Part shown: positions 8,346 through 17,006 of the stretch, piece by piece
Position numbering within the stretch: position 1 is the first letter of the stretch
How the letters are laid out: each line of letters starts with the position of its first letter
Origin: Granulicella sp.
Lineage (GTDB): Bacteria > Acidobacteriota > Terriglobia > Terriglobales > Acidobacteriaceae
Direction of reading: 5' to 3'
NCBI GenBank assembly: GCA_003138795.1
Contig: PLHC01000062.1
Coordinates: 95,410-149,580 of the forward strand
Length of the DNA: 54,171 nucleotides
Notes under the pieces: model-generated
Database searches by the model: none
Told to the model about the DNA's origin: nothing
What the model saw: the letters and a program-made list of their open reading frames with translations, nothing else
Position numbers and translations under genes: made by a program

Positions 8346-9125
8346 ATGAAATTTGTCTCTCCAGAAGCCTACGCCAAGACCATCGTTGCTTCCATGCAGG
8401 AGTACTCCCTGCTCTGCGCGCGCGCGGTCAGTAATATCTTCTCGCGGCCGCGGTACATTGCCGACGTCTTCACGCAGATGGACTCCATCGGCGTTGGATC
8501 GCTGCCGATCGTAGTGCTTACAGGCTTCTTCACCGGGTGCGTGCTGGCGCTGCAGTCCGCCACAGCACTTAAAGAGTTTGGCGCGGTCAACATGACCGGC
8601 CGGCTGGTGACTCTTTCGATGGTGAAGGAGCTGGGTCCGGTGCTGACTGGGTTGATGGTCTCCGGGCGCAATGCTTCGGGCATGGCCAGCGAGCTGGGCT
8701 CGATGAAGGTCTCCGAACAGATCGACGCGATGCGCGCGCTGGGAACCGATCCGGTTCGCAAGCTGGTGACGCCGAGGCTAGTGGCGACCGTGGTGATGCT
8801 CTTCTTTCTGACCATCATCTCCGACGCCTGCGGCATCGGCGGCGGCGCGCTGGTGTCTGTCACCTTGCTAAAGCTGAACGCAGGAGCGTTCTTCCACACG
8901 GGCTACATGTCCTTGTGGCACGGCGATATTGTGGAGGGCCTGACCAAGCCGCTGTTTTCTGGGTTCATCATCGCGACCATCGGTTGCTATTACGGGTTGA
9001 AGACGACGGGCGGAACGCGCGGTGTCGGGCGATCAACCACGCAGGCCGTGGTTGCATCCTCTGTGATCATCATTTTCGTAGATTTTCTCGTCACGCAGCT
9101 GATGATCGGGATTTTCGGAAGTTAG
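8346..9125 (+). CDS. MlaE/YrbE-family lipid ABC transporter permease
   Basis: This 259-residue membrane protein has the MlaE fold: an amphipathic N-terminal region, about five membrane helices, and the conserved coupling stretch KELGPVLTGLMVSGRNASGMASELG followed by EQIDAMRALGTDPV (cytosolic loop that contacts the ATPase). MlaE proteins move phospholipids or related lipids between inner membrane and periplasmic carriers. The ATPase gene begins three bases after its stop. No MCE-domain (MlaD) gene follows, so the periplasmic partner must be encoded elsewhere. Closeness to hopanoid genes makes a hopanoid or phospholipid cargo plausible but unproven. Confidence 0.85.
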   Translation: MKFVSPEAYAKTIVASMQEYSLLCARAVSNIFSRPRYIADVFTQMDSIGVGSLPIVVLTGFFTGCVLALQSATALKEFGAVNMTGRLVTLSMVKELGPVLTGLMVSGRNASGMASELGSMKVSEQIDAMRALGTDPVRKLVTPRLVATVVMLFFLTIISDACGIGGGALVSVTLLKLNAGAFFHTGYMSLWHGDIVEGLTKPLFSGFIIATIGCYYGLKTTGGTRGVGRSTTQAVVASSVIIIFVDFLVTQLMIGIFGS

Positions 9126-9128
9126 GCG

Positions 9129-9965
9129 ATGGCTGAGACGCTCGTAGGTCCGCAAATATCGGAGTTTCTTGCGACTGGCCAACCCGTGGTTGCGTTCAAG
9201 AACGTATCGATCGGCTTCGACGGTCGCACGGTGCTTGATGAGGTTAGCTTCTCTGTGGCGCATGGCGAGACGCGCATCCTACTCGGCCCGGCAGGGGGCG
9301 GCAAGAGCGTTTTGATGAAGCTGGCGAATGGGCTGATCGAGCCAGACAGTGGAGAGATACGCATCTTTGGCCGCGCTCTGGGAGAGATCAGCCAGCGCGA
9401 GTTGTTTGAGATGCGCGCGCACATCGGGATGGTCTTTCAGGAGAGCGCCCTGTTTGACTCACTCAACGTCGAAGACAATGTTGCGTACCGTCTCGAGGAG
9501 GAGCATGTTGATCCCAAGGAGATACATGAACGCGTAGTTGAGGCGTTACGCTTTGTGGAGCTTGAGAAGGCGATCGACAAATTTCCATCGGAGCTGAGTG
9601 GAGGCATGCAACGGCGCGTCTCGATTGCGCGCGCGATTATCAGCCGGCCAGATCTGATTCTGTACGATTCACCGACCGGCGGTCTCGATCCGATTACCTC
9701 GGCTACTATCATCGAGCTGATCGTAAAGCAGCGCGACGTGTCGCATACCACCTGCCTGATGATAACGAACCGCCTGCAGAACGCCTTTACGCTGGCGACC
9801 CACCGGTACAATCTTCAGAAAAACTGCATGGAGCGCATCCCCAACGGCGGCATCGACCCAAGCACCAAGTTCCTGGTGCTCCATGAGGGCCGGATCATCT
9901 TTGACGGAACGACGCTGGAACTGACCCATACCCAGGATCCCTGGCTCAGGGAATATCTCGAGTAG
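9129..9965 (+). CDS. MlaF-like ABC transporter ATP-binding protein with altered Walker B
   Basis: This 278-residue ABC ATPase has Walker A GPAGGGKS (residues 53-60), Q-loop FQES, signature LSGGMQRRVSIARA and a Walker B/D-loop region LILYDSPTGGLDP. The position after the Walker B Asp, normally catalytic Glu, is Ser here (codon TCA). The H-loop position reads MITNR rather than a His. Two key hydrolysis residues are therefore missing, although the fold looks intact. It pairs with the MlaE-like permease immediately upstream. About 15-20 residues precede the usual N-terminus of the domain. Confidence 0.85.
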   Translation: MAETLVGPQISEFLATGQPVVAFKNVSIGFDGRTVLDEVSFSVAHGETRILLGPAGGGKSVLMKLANGLIEPDSGEIRIFGRALGEISQRELFEMRAHIGMVFQESALFDSLNVEDNVAYRLEEEHVDPKEIHERVVEALRFVELEKAIDKFPSELSGGMQRRVSIARAIISRPDLILYDSPTGGLDPITSATIIELIVKQRDVSHTTCLMITNRLQNAFTLATHRYNLQKNCMERIPNGGIDPSTKFLVLHEGRIIFDGTTLELTHTQDPWLREYLE

Positions 9966-9975
9966 CAACGCTCGT

Positions 9976-10725
9976 TTACGCTCCTACCGCAATGGTGCGG
10001 TGGAAGAGATCAAGCGCCAGGCCGAACATCGAGCGCGCGAGATCGGGGTCGTAGCGTACACCTTCGTCGCGCAGGAAGGCGTGAGCGCCGTTCACCTCGT
10101 GCCAGTTGAGTCTGGTTCCAACCTCATTGAGTCGTTCGAGGACCTTCATCCGGCCTGCGGTGGGAATGTGCGGGTCCTGACGGCCCCATACCATCAGCAG
10201 CTCGCCCTTGATCTCGGCTGCTCGCGCCATGGAGTTATCGTGCATGCCCTCGCCGAGGCCGCCCTTATGAATGTCCGTCGCATAGAAGCACACTGCGCCG
10301 AGGACCCCTGGGTTCATGGCAGCACGAAAAGCCAGGTGGCCGCCCATGCAGATGCCCATCACACCGAGACGGCCTGTGCAGTCTGCGCGCGCAGCCAGGT
10401 GCGCGAGGACGGCCCGGGCGTCGTCATCATAGGCCTGCACGGGCTTTGTGGTCTTGAGCGTATTGCCGCGGTCTGAACCGGCTTGATCGTACTGGAGCAC
10501 GGAGCCGGCGGGCTCATACTCGTGGTAAACCTCGGGGACAGCAACGACGTAGCCGTGGCCGGCGAGTTGGACCGCGGTGCGATGGATCGGTGCTGTGACC
10601 TGAAAGATCTCGGAGAAGAGTTGAATCCCGGGGTAGCGGCCGGGCGCGGCTGGACGCACAATGTGGGTCCGCATGGCGCCGGTGGGGGTTGCGATGTCGA
10701 CATACTCCGTATCAATGACGATCAT
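9976..10725 (-). CDS. Dienelactone hydrolase-family alpha/beta hydrolase
   Basis: This 249-residue protein has the dienelactone hydrolase fold, with the nucleophile elbow GICMGG (Cys126), the N-terminal FSEIFQV segment holding the Glu that contacts the Cys, an acid in WGRQDPHIP and a His in NGAHAFL. These enzymes cleave lactones or small esters. The ATG at 10725 is preceded by GGAGAG at good spacing. It converges with the mlaF-like gene (10 bases apart) and is divergent from the small gene at 10849. No aromatic-degradation genes are nearby, so the substrate is open. Confidence 0.8.
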   Translation of the reverse strand: MIVIDTEYVDIATPTGAMRTHIVRPAAPGRYPGIQLFSEIFQVTAPIHRTAVQLAGHGYVVAVPEVYHEYEPAGSVLQYDQAGSDRGNTLKTTKPVQAYDDDARAVLAHLAARADCTGRLGVMGICMGGHLAFRAAMNPGVLGAVCFYATDIHKGGLGEGMHDNSMARAAEIKGELLMVWGRQDPHIPTAGRMKVLERLNEVGTRLNWHEVNGAHAFLRDEGVRYDPDLARSMFGLALDLFHRTIAVGA

Positions 10726-10848
10726 AGTTCTCTCCGTGAATGCTTAATTCAACCGGCCAAGTCTACTCTTTCGGAATTATGTAACGATGCTCGACCAACC
10801 AGTACACTCCAAAGAGTCTCATATAGCTGACATTTCAGGAGGGACGGG

Positions 10849-11091
10849 ATGGCCGACGATCGAACCTACACCACAGACCAGATCGCAACCGCAGCTCGCG
10901 AGCTTCGCGAGGCCGCGGGCGCCAATGAGGAACTATTTACTGTCGCCCAGGTAATCGCTATGCTCGATCACGAGATTCAAATCCTGCGCGAACGCGGTTT
11001 CACGGATGAGCGCATCGCTGGCCTCTTCACTGGTTTCGATATCGACGTGACGGCTGAGCAGATTGCGCGGCATGCCCCGCCTAAGCTCTGA
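10849..11091 (+). CDS. Small conserved-looking protein of unknown function (80 aa)
   Basis: This 80-residue, mostly helical, acidic protein has no signal peptide or membrane segment. It begins with ATG after a near-perfect Shine-Dalgarno sequence AGGAGG six bases upstream, so it is very likely translated. The sequence shows predicted helices around TDQIATAARELREAAG, TVAQVIAMLDHEIQILRERG and TDERIAGLFTGF, ending in a short helix with a Pro-rich tail. This could be a small DNA- or protein-binding helical domain. I do not recognise a family. It ends eight bases before the convergent PP2C gene. Confidence 0.7.
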   Translation: MADDRTYTTDQIATAARELREAAGANEELFTVAQVIAMLDHEIQILRERGFTDERIAGLFTGFDIDVTAEQIARHAPPKL

Positions 11092-11099
11092 TGGCTGGT

Positions 11100-11894
11100 T
11101 TAACCCGATTCAGATACACCCATGCGCACAACAACGCAGGTGATGTTGTCGAATCCACCACGCTGATTGGCTAGCTCGATGAGGAGTGCGCAGGCTTCCT
11201 CGGCGTTGTGCGTTGAAGACAGGACTCCTCCGAGGTCCAAAGTCGACAGATGGCGCGTCAGGCCATCGGAGGTAAGCAGCAGTGTATCTCCCGGCTGCAC
11301 GGTCGCCTCATAGAGGTCTGGATGGACGTCCGCTTCGACACCAATGGCACGCGTAATTACCGACTGCATCGGTGAGGTCGCGGCCTCAGCGGCATCCATC
11401 AAGCCCAGGCGAACCCGTTCCGCCACGAAGGAGTGGTCTTCGGTCAACTGGACAGCGTGGCCGTCGCGGACCAGGTAGGCGCGACTGTCGCCAACGTTGA
11501 TGAGGGTCAGTCTATCGCCTGTCAGCCGCGCTCCGACAAGCGTCGACCCCATCCCGCGATAGCCAATATCCCATTCAGCCCGTGAGATCACCGCACGATT
11601 AGCGGCAGCGACGGCGCGACGTAGAGCGAGACGGGTAATTTCAGGACTGTTACGATTCGCTCGATTTTGCGCAGCTTCGATCTCCTGACGCGCGATTGCC
11701 AGGAAGGTCTCCACCGCGATGTTACTGGCGATCTGCCCGCCGGCGGCTCCGCCCATGCCATCGCAGACAACATACAGGCCGAGCTCAGCGTTGGTGCCGA
11801 AGCTGTCCTGGTTATCGCTCCGCACAAGACCTGCATCGGTTCTCGCAGCAGCCTCTACTTTCAGCGCCAACCCATTGCTCCTCTGCCCCTGCAC
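11100..11894 (-). CDS. PP2C-family serine/threonine protein phosphatase (Stp1-like)
   Basis: This 264-residue PP2C-type phosphatase has the metal-binding motifs in order: RSDNQDSFG (about 25-33), VVCDGMGGAAGG (about 43-54), INVGDSRAY, LTSDGLTR and the final FDNITCVVV. The protein is short with no membrane segment, like stand-alone bacterial Stp/PrpC proteins that reverse Ser/Thr kinase signalling. The predicted start is a GTG at 11894; a TTG eight codons later, placed after AGAGGAG, is equally good. No kinase gene is adjacent, though a PASTA protein lies at 49.6 kb. Confidence 0.87.
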   Translation of the reverse strand: MQGQRSNGLALKVEAAARTDAGLVRSDNQDSFGTNAELGLYVVCDGMGGAAGGQIASNIAVETFLAIARQEIEAAQNRANRNSPEITRLALRRAVAAANRAVISRAEWDIGYRGMGSTLVGARLTGDRLTLINVGDSRAYLVRDGHAVQLTEDHSFVAERVRLGLMDAAEAATSPMQSVITRAIGVEADVHPDLYEATVQPGDTLLLTSDGLTRHLSTLDLGGVLSSTHNAEEACALLIELANQRGGFDNITCVVVRMGVSESG

Positions 11895-12108
11895 GCGAGT
11901 TTAAATGCCGCGACAAGCACGAGACAGTATAGCTGCGACTTTCAGTTCCCGGTGCAATACGCTCCCGCGCCTAATTGGAATTCGTCGCAAGCACCGGCCA
12001 CCGGCTGCTCGCCCATCTCGCACGCCGTCCAGAACGGCTGGGCTACATCGAGCCGCAGGCGGCGTCACCACCGCCGTAGCCTCCCCGCTGTCCTCGCATC
12101 GCCGCTGG

Positions 12109-12297
12109 CTATCGGCAATCCAGCCGACGGTCCCGCGGCAGCCAGGATGCCTTCGTGGGGGCGTTGAACAGCAGCGAGAAAACCACCAGCCCGATGGCAA
12201 TAGCTCAACGGCGAGCACCACGCGGAAGAGCACTTCACGGGAAGTTGGTGTTCAGCCAGTCCCGGTCCACTTTCTGGTCCAAGAAGCGGTGCTGCAT
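12109..12297 (-). pseudogene. Possible decayed small membrane protein gene downstream of the cupredoxin
   Basis: In one minus-strand frame an ATG at 12297, after AAGGA, starts 20 codons ending LNTNFP and a TGA (12237-12235). The same frame resumes at about 12204 as AIGLVVFSLLFNAPTKASW, a membrane-like helix, and ends at TAG 12109. Between them another frame reads EVLFRVVLAV, also hydrophobic. Two compensating indels would restore one 63-codon ORF with a transmembrane helix. It would be the third gene of the leftward cupredoxin/cytochrome group. The rest of 11895-12361 shows no convincing gene. The family is unknown, and this may be chance. Confidence 0.35.
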
Positions 12298-12361
12298 GAT
12301 AGGCCGTCCTTGCAATCTGCGAGATGTCCGGCGGCAACCTTAATCGTCGCCGCCGTGCGGC

Positions 12362-12943
12362 TTACTTCGAGAGCGTGAAATCCGCTGTTGTATCTCCGGC
12401 TACCTTTACCGGGTTGGACTTGCTCTTGGCGCCTTCATTCCACGCAGTGACGGTATAGGTGCCATCCGGGACGTTCTCAATCTTGAATTCGCCTGATTTG
12501 TCCGTCATGGCAAAGTACGGTGTCGGAGAAACGATGAGGTACCCCGACATATCCGGATGAACATTGCACAGCAGGGGGATGATGCCGGGGTTGTCGAATT
12601 TGAAGGATTGCCGCTGACCCTGCGGCCAGGTGCCCAGGTTGTGCCCAAGCTTCTTGTTGCCACTGACGGAGGGCCAGAAGACGTTATGTTGTACGCTGTC
12701 GCTGTTGAGGAATTCGACCGTCGTCCCCTGCTGGATGGCCATGATGTGCGGCACGAACATCAAGCCCTTCTGGTCCATCGTGACGTGCTGGGCAGGCGCA
12801 GGAAATGTCTTGCCAGCGATGGCTTCCACATACACGACAGATTCTCCCTTGACGCCGGAAACCTTGCCGTGAATCGTGCCAGCGAAGGCCGCCGTGCTGC
12901 ATGCTGTGAGGATGGTGAGTGCTACCAGAGCGATGTGTTTCAT
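12362..12943 (-). CDS. Exported cupredoxin (plastocyanin-like) with C-terminal carboxypeptidase-regulatory-like domain
   Basis: This 193-residue secreted protein has a signal peptide at 1-21 (MKHIALV...AAFA). Type 1 copper ligands are visible: His in SVQHNVFW (about residue 85), then Cys, His and Met in LLCNVHPDM (about 126-134). Residues 147-193 form a small beta-sandwich (GEFKIENVPDGTYTVTAWNEG), like a carboxypeptidase-D regulatory or DUF4198-type domain. A strong AGGAG lies six bases before the ATG. It follows the haem-barrel gene by 64 bases, so both are probably in one transcript. The likely role is periplasmic or outer-surface electron transfer. Confidence 0.82.
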   Translation of the reverse strand: MKHIALVALTILTACSTAAFAGTIHGKVSGVKGESVVYVEAIAGKTFPAPAQHVTMDQKGLMFVPHIMAIQQGTTVEFLNSDSVQHNVFWPSVSGNKKLGHNLGTWPQGQRQSFKFDNPGIIPLLCNVHPDMSGYLIVSPTPYFAMTDKSGEFKIENVPDGTYTVTAWNEGAKSKSNPVKVAGDTTADFTLSK

Positions 12944-13008
12944 GTTGTCTCCTGTTGGTGAAAGATGAAGGATTCTGCAAGCTGCGCGAGTCGTCGTTCA
13001 AGCCAGCA

Positions 13009-14352
13009 TCAAAAGACGAACCGCGCCAGTAAATAAGCGGTGTTGTTATCGCTCGCGTTGCGCCCTGCGCCGTCGTAGTTGGTGGCTCCGCCGTTGAAGC
13101 GCGTGTAGCCGGTGTACTGAAAGGCCAGGTCGAGATTTTGCAGCGGCCAGTAGGACAGGGTTGCGATGTATCCAGCGCTTCTCGGATCACCATTGGCGCT
13201 CCCCGAGATCGCGGCTTGAGGGTACAAGAGGGGATCGACTGTTCCCGAGGTCGCGAACCATCCGAAGGCCCCTGAGTAACGATCCCCAATGTGATACTCC
13301 ACATTGGCATTTCCCGTGTTCAGATGATGCGCACTCTGGTCTGCTGTGCCGGTTGCCACACTTGCCAGGAGTGAGGAAGTCTCCCGGATGTAGGTGCCGC
13401 GCACGGAGAGGACATCTTTCCTGCTGATGGTCAGGTCGTACTGAATATCCGGACCCCAGTCCGTATAGCTATCCTCCGGCCCGGTGACGGCTCCAGGCGT
13501 TGATGCCATATGCATGCCGTAGGCGCCGATTTCGAGATTGTCCTTTGCCCCATTCTGCTGCCATGCAACCCGCCAATACGGCGCCACGCCGCGTATATTG
13601 AAGGCGGCATTCTGTCCGGTTGTGGGCTGAGAACTTCCGAGATGGTCAGAGCGATAGATCGTTCCGACTACATACAGATGCTGGTTCCACATGCTATAAG
13701 CGCCTATTCCCGCCACGTCCTGCCCCAGCCGTCCGTCAATAATCGGTACGGCCGTGGGAACCGGAGCTGAATCAGGAGCGATGAAAGGATAGCCCCACGC
13801 CGGGGTGCTGTTCCAGAGGTCTTCCACGGTCGGGTTATTGTTCAGCGTAAGACCATACACCCACTCTTTGCCCGCTACTTGTTTCTTATTGGCATAGCGG
13901 ATATCGGTGTTATCCATGCTGAAATGGTCGTTTTGCGCATCATAGGTCAGCTGGAGAAAGCTGCCGAGATGTTCGCCCCAGGCGCCTGCGAGGTAGATCG
14001 ACACGTCCTGCGGAAATTCAAAGTTCCCGTCCTGCGTGCCAGGCTGGGGAGTTTTGGTACTTGTCAGCGAGGTCTCGAAAAAGGCACTCAGAGGCAGGGA
14101 AGCAAGAAGGTTGAGACCTGCGTAGCGTTTGCTGGATGCGGCGGCAATGATATCGCGGTTCTCTGCCCTATCTACATACCCCAGAAGCTTGAACTGCCGC
14201 CCCGCGGCATTCAACTCCGGGGGCGTGGTATGGCAGCCGCTGCACGGTAATCCGGTCTGGCGCGCATAACTGGGAAGCGCCATTGCACTGGGAGCTAATC
14301 CCCAGGAGGCAGCAAATAATGTAAACACACAAAGTGAGATATTACGTCTCAT
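13009..14352 (-). CDS. Mono-haem c-type cytochrome fused to an outer-membrane beta-barrel-like domain
   Basis: Starting at ATG 14352 (SD AGAAGGA) gives 447 residues with a signal peptide (1-25) and a single haem-binding CSGCH (Cys37, Cys40, His41) directly after the cleavage region. The context LPSYARQTGLPCSGCHTTPPELNAAGRQFKL is typical of this cytochrome-porin group. The remainder is a series of amphipathic strands with aromatic girdles and ends in ARFVF, the terminal aromatic signal of outer-membrane barrels. Such proteins may pass electrons across the outer membrane or bind a redox partner. The frame is open 40 codons further upstream, but this start has the signal peptide and ribosome site. 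Confidence 0.8.
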   Translation of the reverse strand: MRRNISLCVFTLFAASWGLAPSAMALPSYARQTGLPCSGCHTTPPELNAAGRQFKLLGYVDRAENRDIIAAASSKRYAGLNLLASLPLSAFFETSLTSTKTPQPGTQDGNFEFPQDVSIYLAGAWGEHLGSFLQLTYDAQNDHFSMDNTDIRYANKKQVAGKEWVYGLTLNNNPTVEDLWNSTPAWGYPFIAPDSAPVPTAVPIIDGRLGQDVAGIGAYSMWNQHLYVVGTIYRSDHLGSSQPTTGQNAAFNIRGVAPYWRVAWQQNGAKDNLEIGAYGMHMASTPGAVTGPEDSYTDWGPDIQYDLTISRKDVLSVRGTYIRETSSLLASVATGTADQSAHHLNTGNANVEYHIGDRYSGAFGWFATSGTVDPLLYPQAAISGSANGDPRSAGYIATLSYWPLQNLDLAFQYTGYTRFNGGATNYDGAGRNASDNNTAYLLARFVF

Positions 14353-14652
14353 GATCCTTCTTTCCGACAAATGAAGAGTGCTGCCGCTACGAGAAGTGTG
14401 GTTCTCCGGCTGATATCCATGAAAGCGCTTCAGGTCTCTCCGAATCACAGATGGGAAATGGCATTGGAGCATTTTGCTGCCAGGCTAGCAAGAACGTATG
14501 CGACGGCCGTCACAGCTAATATCTTGGGCCATGTTCATAGTGCAAGCGGATTCAATGGACCGCGCACACGGTCATGGCAAAGACAGCAGGAAATGGGAGC
14601 CATATCGATGATCCACGGCTCACTCCAGATAGAGGGAAAGGCGTTCTGGGAG

Positions 14653-16125
14653 TCACCCTGCGAGCATGTCAAGCGGTTGCACTTGTTCGTCATGACGTTC
14701 GAACGCACAGGGCAAGGTGACCACCAGCCGCGCTCCCCCTTCCGGGCGGTTCGACGCGGTAACAACGCCACCGTGTGCGCGAACGACCGCTTCAACAAAG
14801 GCCAGGCCGAGCCCGTGACCGCTTGAGTCTCTTCCCTTCACTCGCTGCTCAAACATCTCGCGACCAGTTTCCTCAGTAAATCCAGGTCCATCATCTTCCA
14901 GTATCAGAGTTGCGACCTCCTCCTCGACGTGCAGTTGTATGAGGATGGTGCATGACGCCGGCAGGTGTTTTAGCTCATTATCGAGCAGGTTCGAAACGGC
15001 TCGATGAAGGAGCGCAGCATCGGCAAATACCTTAGCCGCACCTGCGCTACGCAGCTCTATGCGCAGACAACGCTCCGACATGCAGGGTTCATAAAGGTCG
15101 ATCATGACACGGATCAGCTCGTCTAAGTCGATCTCAGAACGCGAGAGCCTGAGTGCGTCGGCCTTCGCCTCCGCCACGTCGAGTGAAGTGTTCAAAAACT
15201 CTGTGAGCCGGTCCAATTCATCGATCGCGGATACGATCATCGGCTCGGCCTGTTCGCTACGGATACCGGTTGAAAGAGATATCTCGAGCTTCCCACGGAT
15301 TGCCGTCAGCGGACTTCGCAGATCGTGGGCCAGCGAATCCGTGATTGTATGTAGCTGGTGCACCGAACTCTCGATGCGATCCAACATGCGATTCAGAGTC
15401 CGTGCCAGATTGCCAACTTCGTCGTTGTATTGCGTCGTTGGAACTCGACTACTCAGGTCGGATTGACCGATTCTCGAAGCGGCCTCGGTAATCTCACGCA
15501 CATGTCCCAGCATGCGTCTCGTTGCGTAGAAGACAATGGCAAAGCCGAACAGGACGATGAGTACACCCAAAGACAAAAAGCGAAGACGAAGATTTCTCAG
15601 CACTCGTAGCTCGTCTCTTTCTGAGAGCCCGAGGTAAATGAAGCTGCCATCGTCAATCCGAACAGATACCACGCGGAAGGGTATATCGAAACCCTTCACG
15701 CGCAGATGGAAAGGAACGTCCGGTACAACTTTGCTCGCGCGGATCGCATCCAGATTTGCTTGTCCGTTGCCTGCCCCAACCCATAGTCTTGGCGGACCAC
15801 TTTTTTCAGCCTGAAGAAAGAAGACAGAATCATTTTCATTGCCCTCGGATCGCGATTTATTGGGAACTTCTTTGCTTGCCAGCTCCGCTACTTCACTGAC
15901 AACGCGATCATAGAGACGATCTTTGGGTGTTCGCTCAGCGACATCTCCGAGCACCTCGATCTCGCCTGAGAGCCAGGCATCGCTGCGCCGTTGGATATCG
16001 TTTGCTACGAAGCGATGCAGCCCCGCGAAGACGAGCGACGTCCCAAAAGCAAACGCCAGCGTAGCCCAAAGCGAGATACGCCATGCACCACTCCGCAACC
16101 GCGTGTTATCGCTCTTTGAGGACAT
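14653..16125 (-). CDS. Sensor histidine kinase (HAMP/HisKA/HATPase)
   Basis: This 490-residue kinase has TM1 at about 18-38, a periplasmic sensor of about 145 residues, TM2 at about 180-201, HAMP at about 203-256, HisKA with phospho-acceptor His267 in SLAHDLRSPLTAIRG, and an HATPase domain with N-box NLLDNELKH, G1 DDGPGF and G2 GHGLGLAFVE. Its start overlaps the response regulator stop by 20 bases. The sensor domain has no recognisable ligand signature. The pair is divergent from the seven-gene redox operon and upstream of the haem-barrel/cupredoxin group, so control of either is plausible. About 300 bases without a gene separate it from the haem-barrel start. Confidence 0.92.
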   Translation of the reverse strand: MSSKSDNTRLRSGAWRISLWATLAFAFGTSLVFAGLHRFVANDIQRRSDAWLSGEIEVLGDVAERTPKDRLYDRVVSEVAELASKEVPNKSRSEGNENDSVFFLQAEKSGPPRLWVGAGNGQANLDAIRASKVVPDVPFHLRVKGFDIPFRVVSVRIDDGSFIYLGLSERDELRVLRNLRLRFLSLGVLIVLFGFAIVFYATRRMLGHVREITEAASRIGQSDLSSRVPTTQYNDEVGNLARTLNRMLDRIESSVHQLHTITDSLAHDLRSPLTAIRGKLEISLSTGIRSEQAEPMIVSAIDELDRLTEFLNTSLDVAEAKADALRLSRSEIDLDELIRVMIDLYEPCMSERCLRIELRSAGAAKVFADAALLHRAVSNLLDNELKHLPASCTILIQLHVEEEVATLILEDDGPGFTEETGREMFEQRVKGRDSSGHGLGLAFVEAVVRAHGGVVTASNRPEGGARLVVTLPCAFERHDEQVQPLDMLAG

Positions 16126-16783
16126 AACCTACACCTCGCAGCGTCTTGATAAGTGGCTCACGGCCTTCTGTATCAACCTTACCGCGCAGACGATAGATAT
16201 GGACATCGACCACATTTGTATCCGGCTGAATGCGCATGCCCCACACCTCAGCCAGAAGCATCGAGCGCGTGACAACGCGACCGGCGTGCCGGCATAAATA
16301 TTCCAATAAAACAAACTCTTGCGGACTAAGATTCAATAACTCGCCGCCACGCGATGCCCTGCGTTTCAGTAGGTCCAGTTCCAGATCGACGACGCGCAGA
16401 AAGGTTGGACTCGCGGTCGCCGCCACGTTTCTCCTGAGCAGGTTCCGCAGCCTGGCCAGCAGTTCTGCAAGTGCAAATGGCTTGGTTAGATAGTCATCGC
16501 CGCCCTGCTCAAGACCACGCACTCGGTCGTCGATCGAGCGCCGCGCCGAGAGGATCAAAACCGGGCTGCTGACGCCAAGATGGCGAAGCCGAAGGATAAG
16601 GTCGATACCATCCTGATCCGGCAGACCAAGATCGACGATCAACGCATCGTAGACCTTGGCCGATGCAAGGCTCTCAGCGGTCTTGCCGTCTCCCGCAACA
16701 TCGACCTCATATCCGGCATCAGCGAGCGACGCCTTCAGAAAGTCCTGAATTTCGAGTTCATCTTCGACAAGCAGAAGCTCCAT
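16106..16783 (-). CDS. OmpR/PhoB-family response regulator
   Basis: The receiver domain starts MELLLVEDELE, giving an acidic pocket of Glu7/Asp8, phospho-acceptor Asp51 (IVDLGLPDQDG) and the conserved Lys in LTKPF. A winged-helix DNA-binding domain follows (about 130-225), with the trans-reg pattern LSPQEFVLLEYL...VVTRSMLLAEVWG...VDVHIYRLRGKV...LRGVGYVL. I start it at ATG 16783, where the receiver begins; 13 further in-frame codons upstream add no domain. It is co-translated with the kinase at 14653-16125. Confidence 0.93.
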   Translation of the reverse strand: MELLLVEDELEIQDFLKASLADAGYEVDVAGDGKTAESLASAKVYDALIVDLGLPDQDGIDLILRLRHLGVSSPVLILSARRSIDDRVRGLEQGGDDYLTKPFALAELLARLRNLLRRNVAATASPTFLRVVDLELDLLKRRASRGGELLNLSPQEFVLLEYLCRHAGRVVTRSMLLAEVWGMRIQPDTNVVDVHIYRLRGKVDTEGREPLIKTLRGVGYVLKER

Positions 16784-16823
16784 GACCCGATGGTAAGCCA
16801 TCTGCCTCGTCGATGGCATCAAG

Positions 16824-16885
16824 CGTCATCTTCGATGAACAAATCGTCATCGTGATCTTTGGCCTTTAGGTGCTATCAATGACGA
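16824..16885. promoter_or_regulatory. Candidate response-regulator binding repeats in divergent promoter region
   Basis: CGTCATC occurs at 16824-16830 and again at 16845-16851, exactly 21 bp apart (two helical turns), the layout expected for tandem OmpR/PhoB-type sites. TCGTCAT (16844-16850) also has its inverse ATGACGA at 16879-16885. The region separates the response regulator gene from the rightward seven-gene operon, so it must hold both promoters; no clear -10/-35 pair was identified by eye. Confidence 0.4.
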
Positions 16886-17006
16886 GACATGCGCGTCTCA
16901 CCTAAACAGTCAGCGCATATTCCATGGCTTGGGTTGAGACTCACAATCCATTGTCTCGGAGGCTGCCAGGCTATTGCCGTTTCGAGGAGTCAGCGCGGAG
17001 CAACAC

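Noticed and set aside
11905-12378. Plus-strand frame of 157 codons in the gap before the cupredoxin
   Set aside because: Low-complexity Arg/Ser/Pro mix with no ribosome site; partly antisense to the cupredoxin end.
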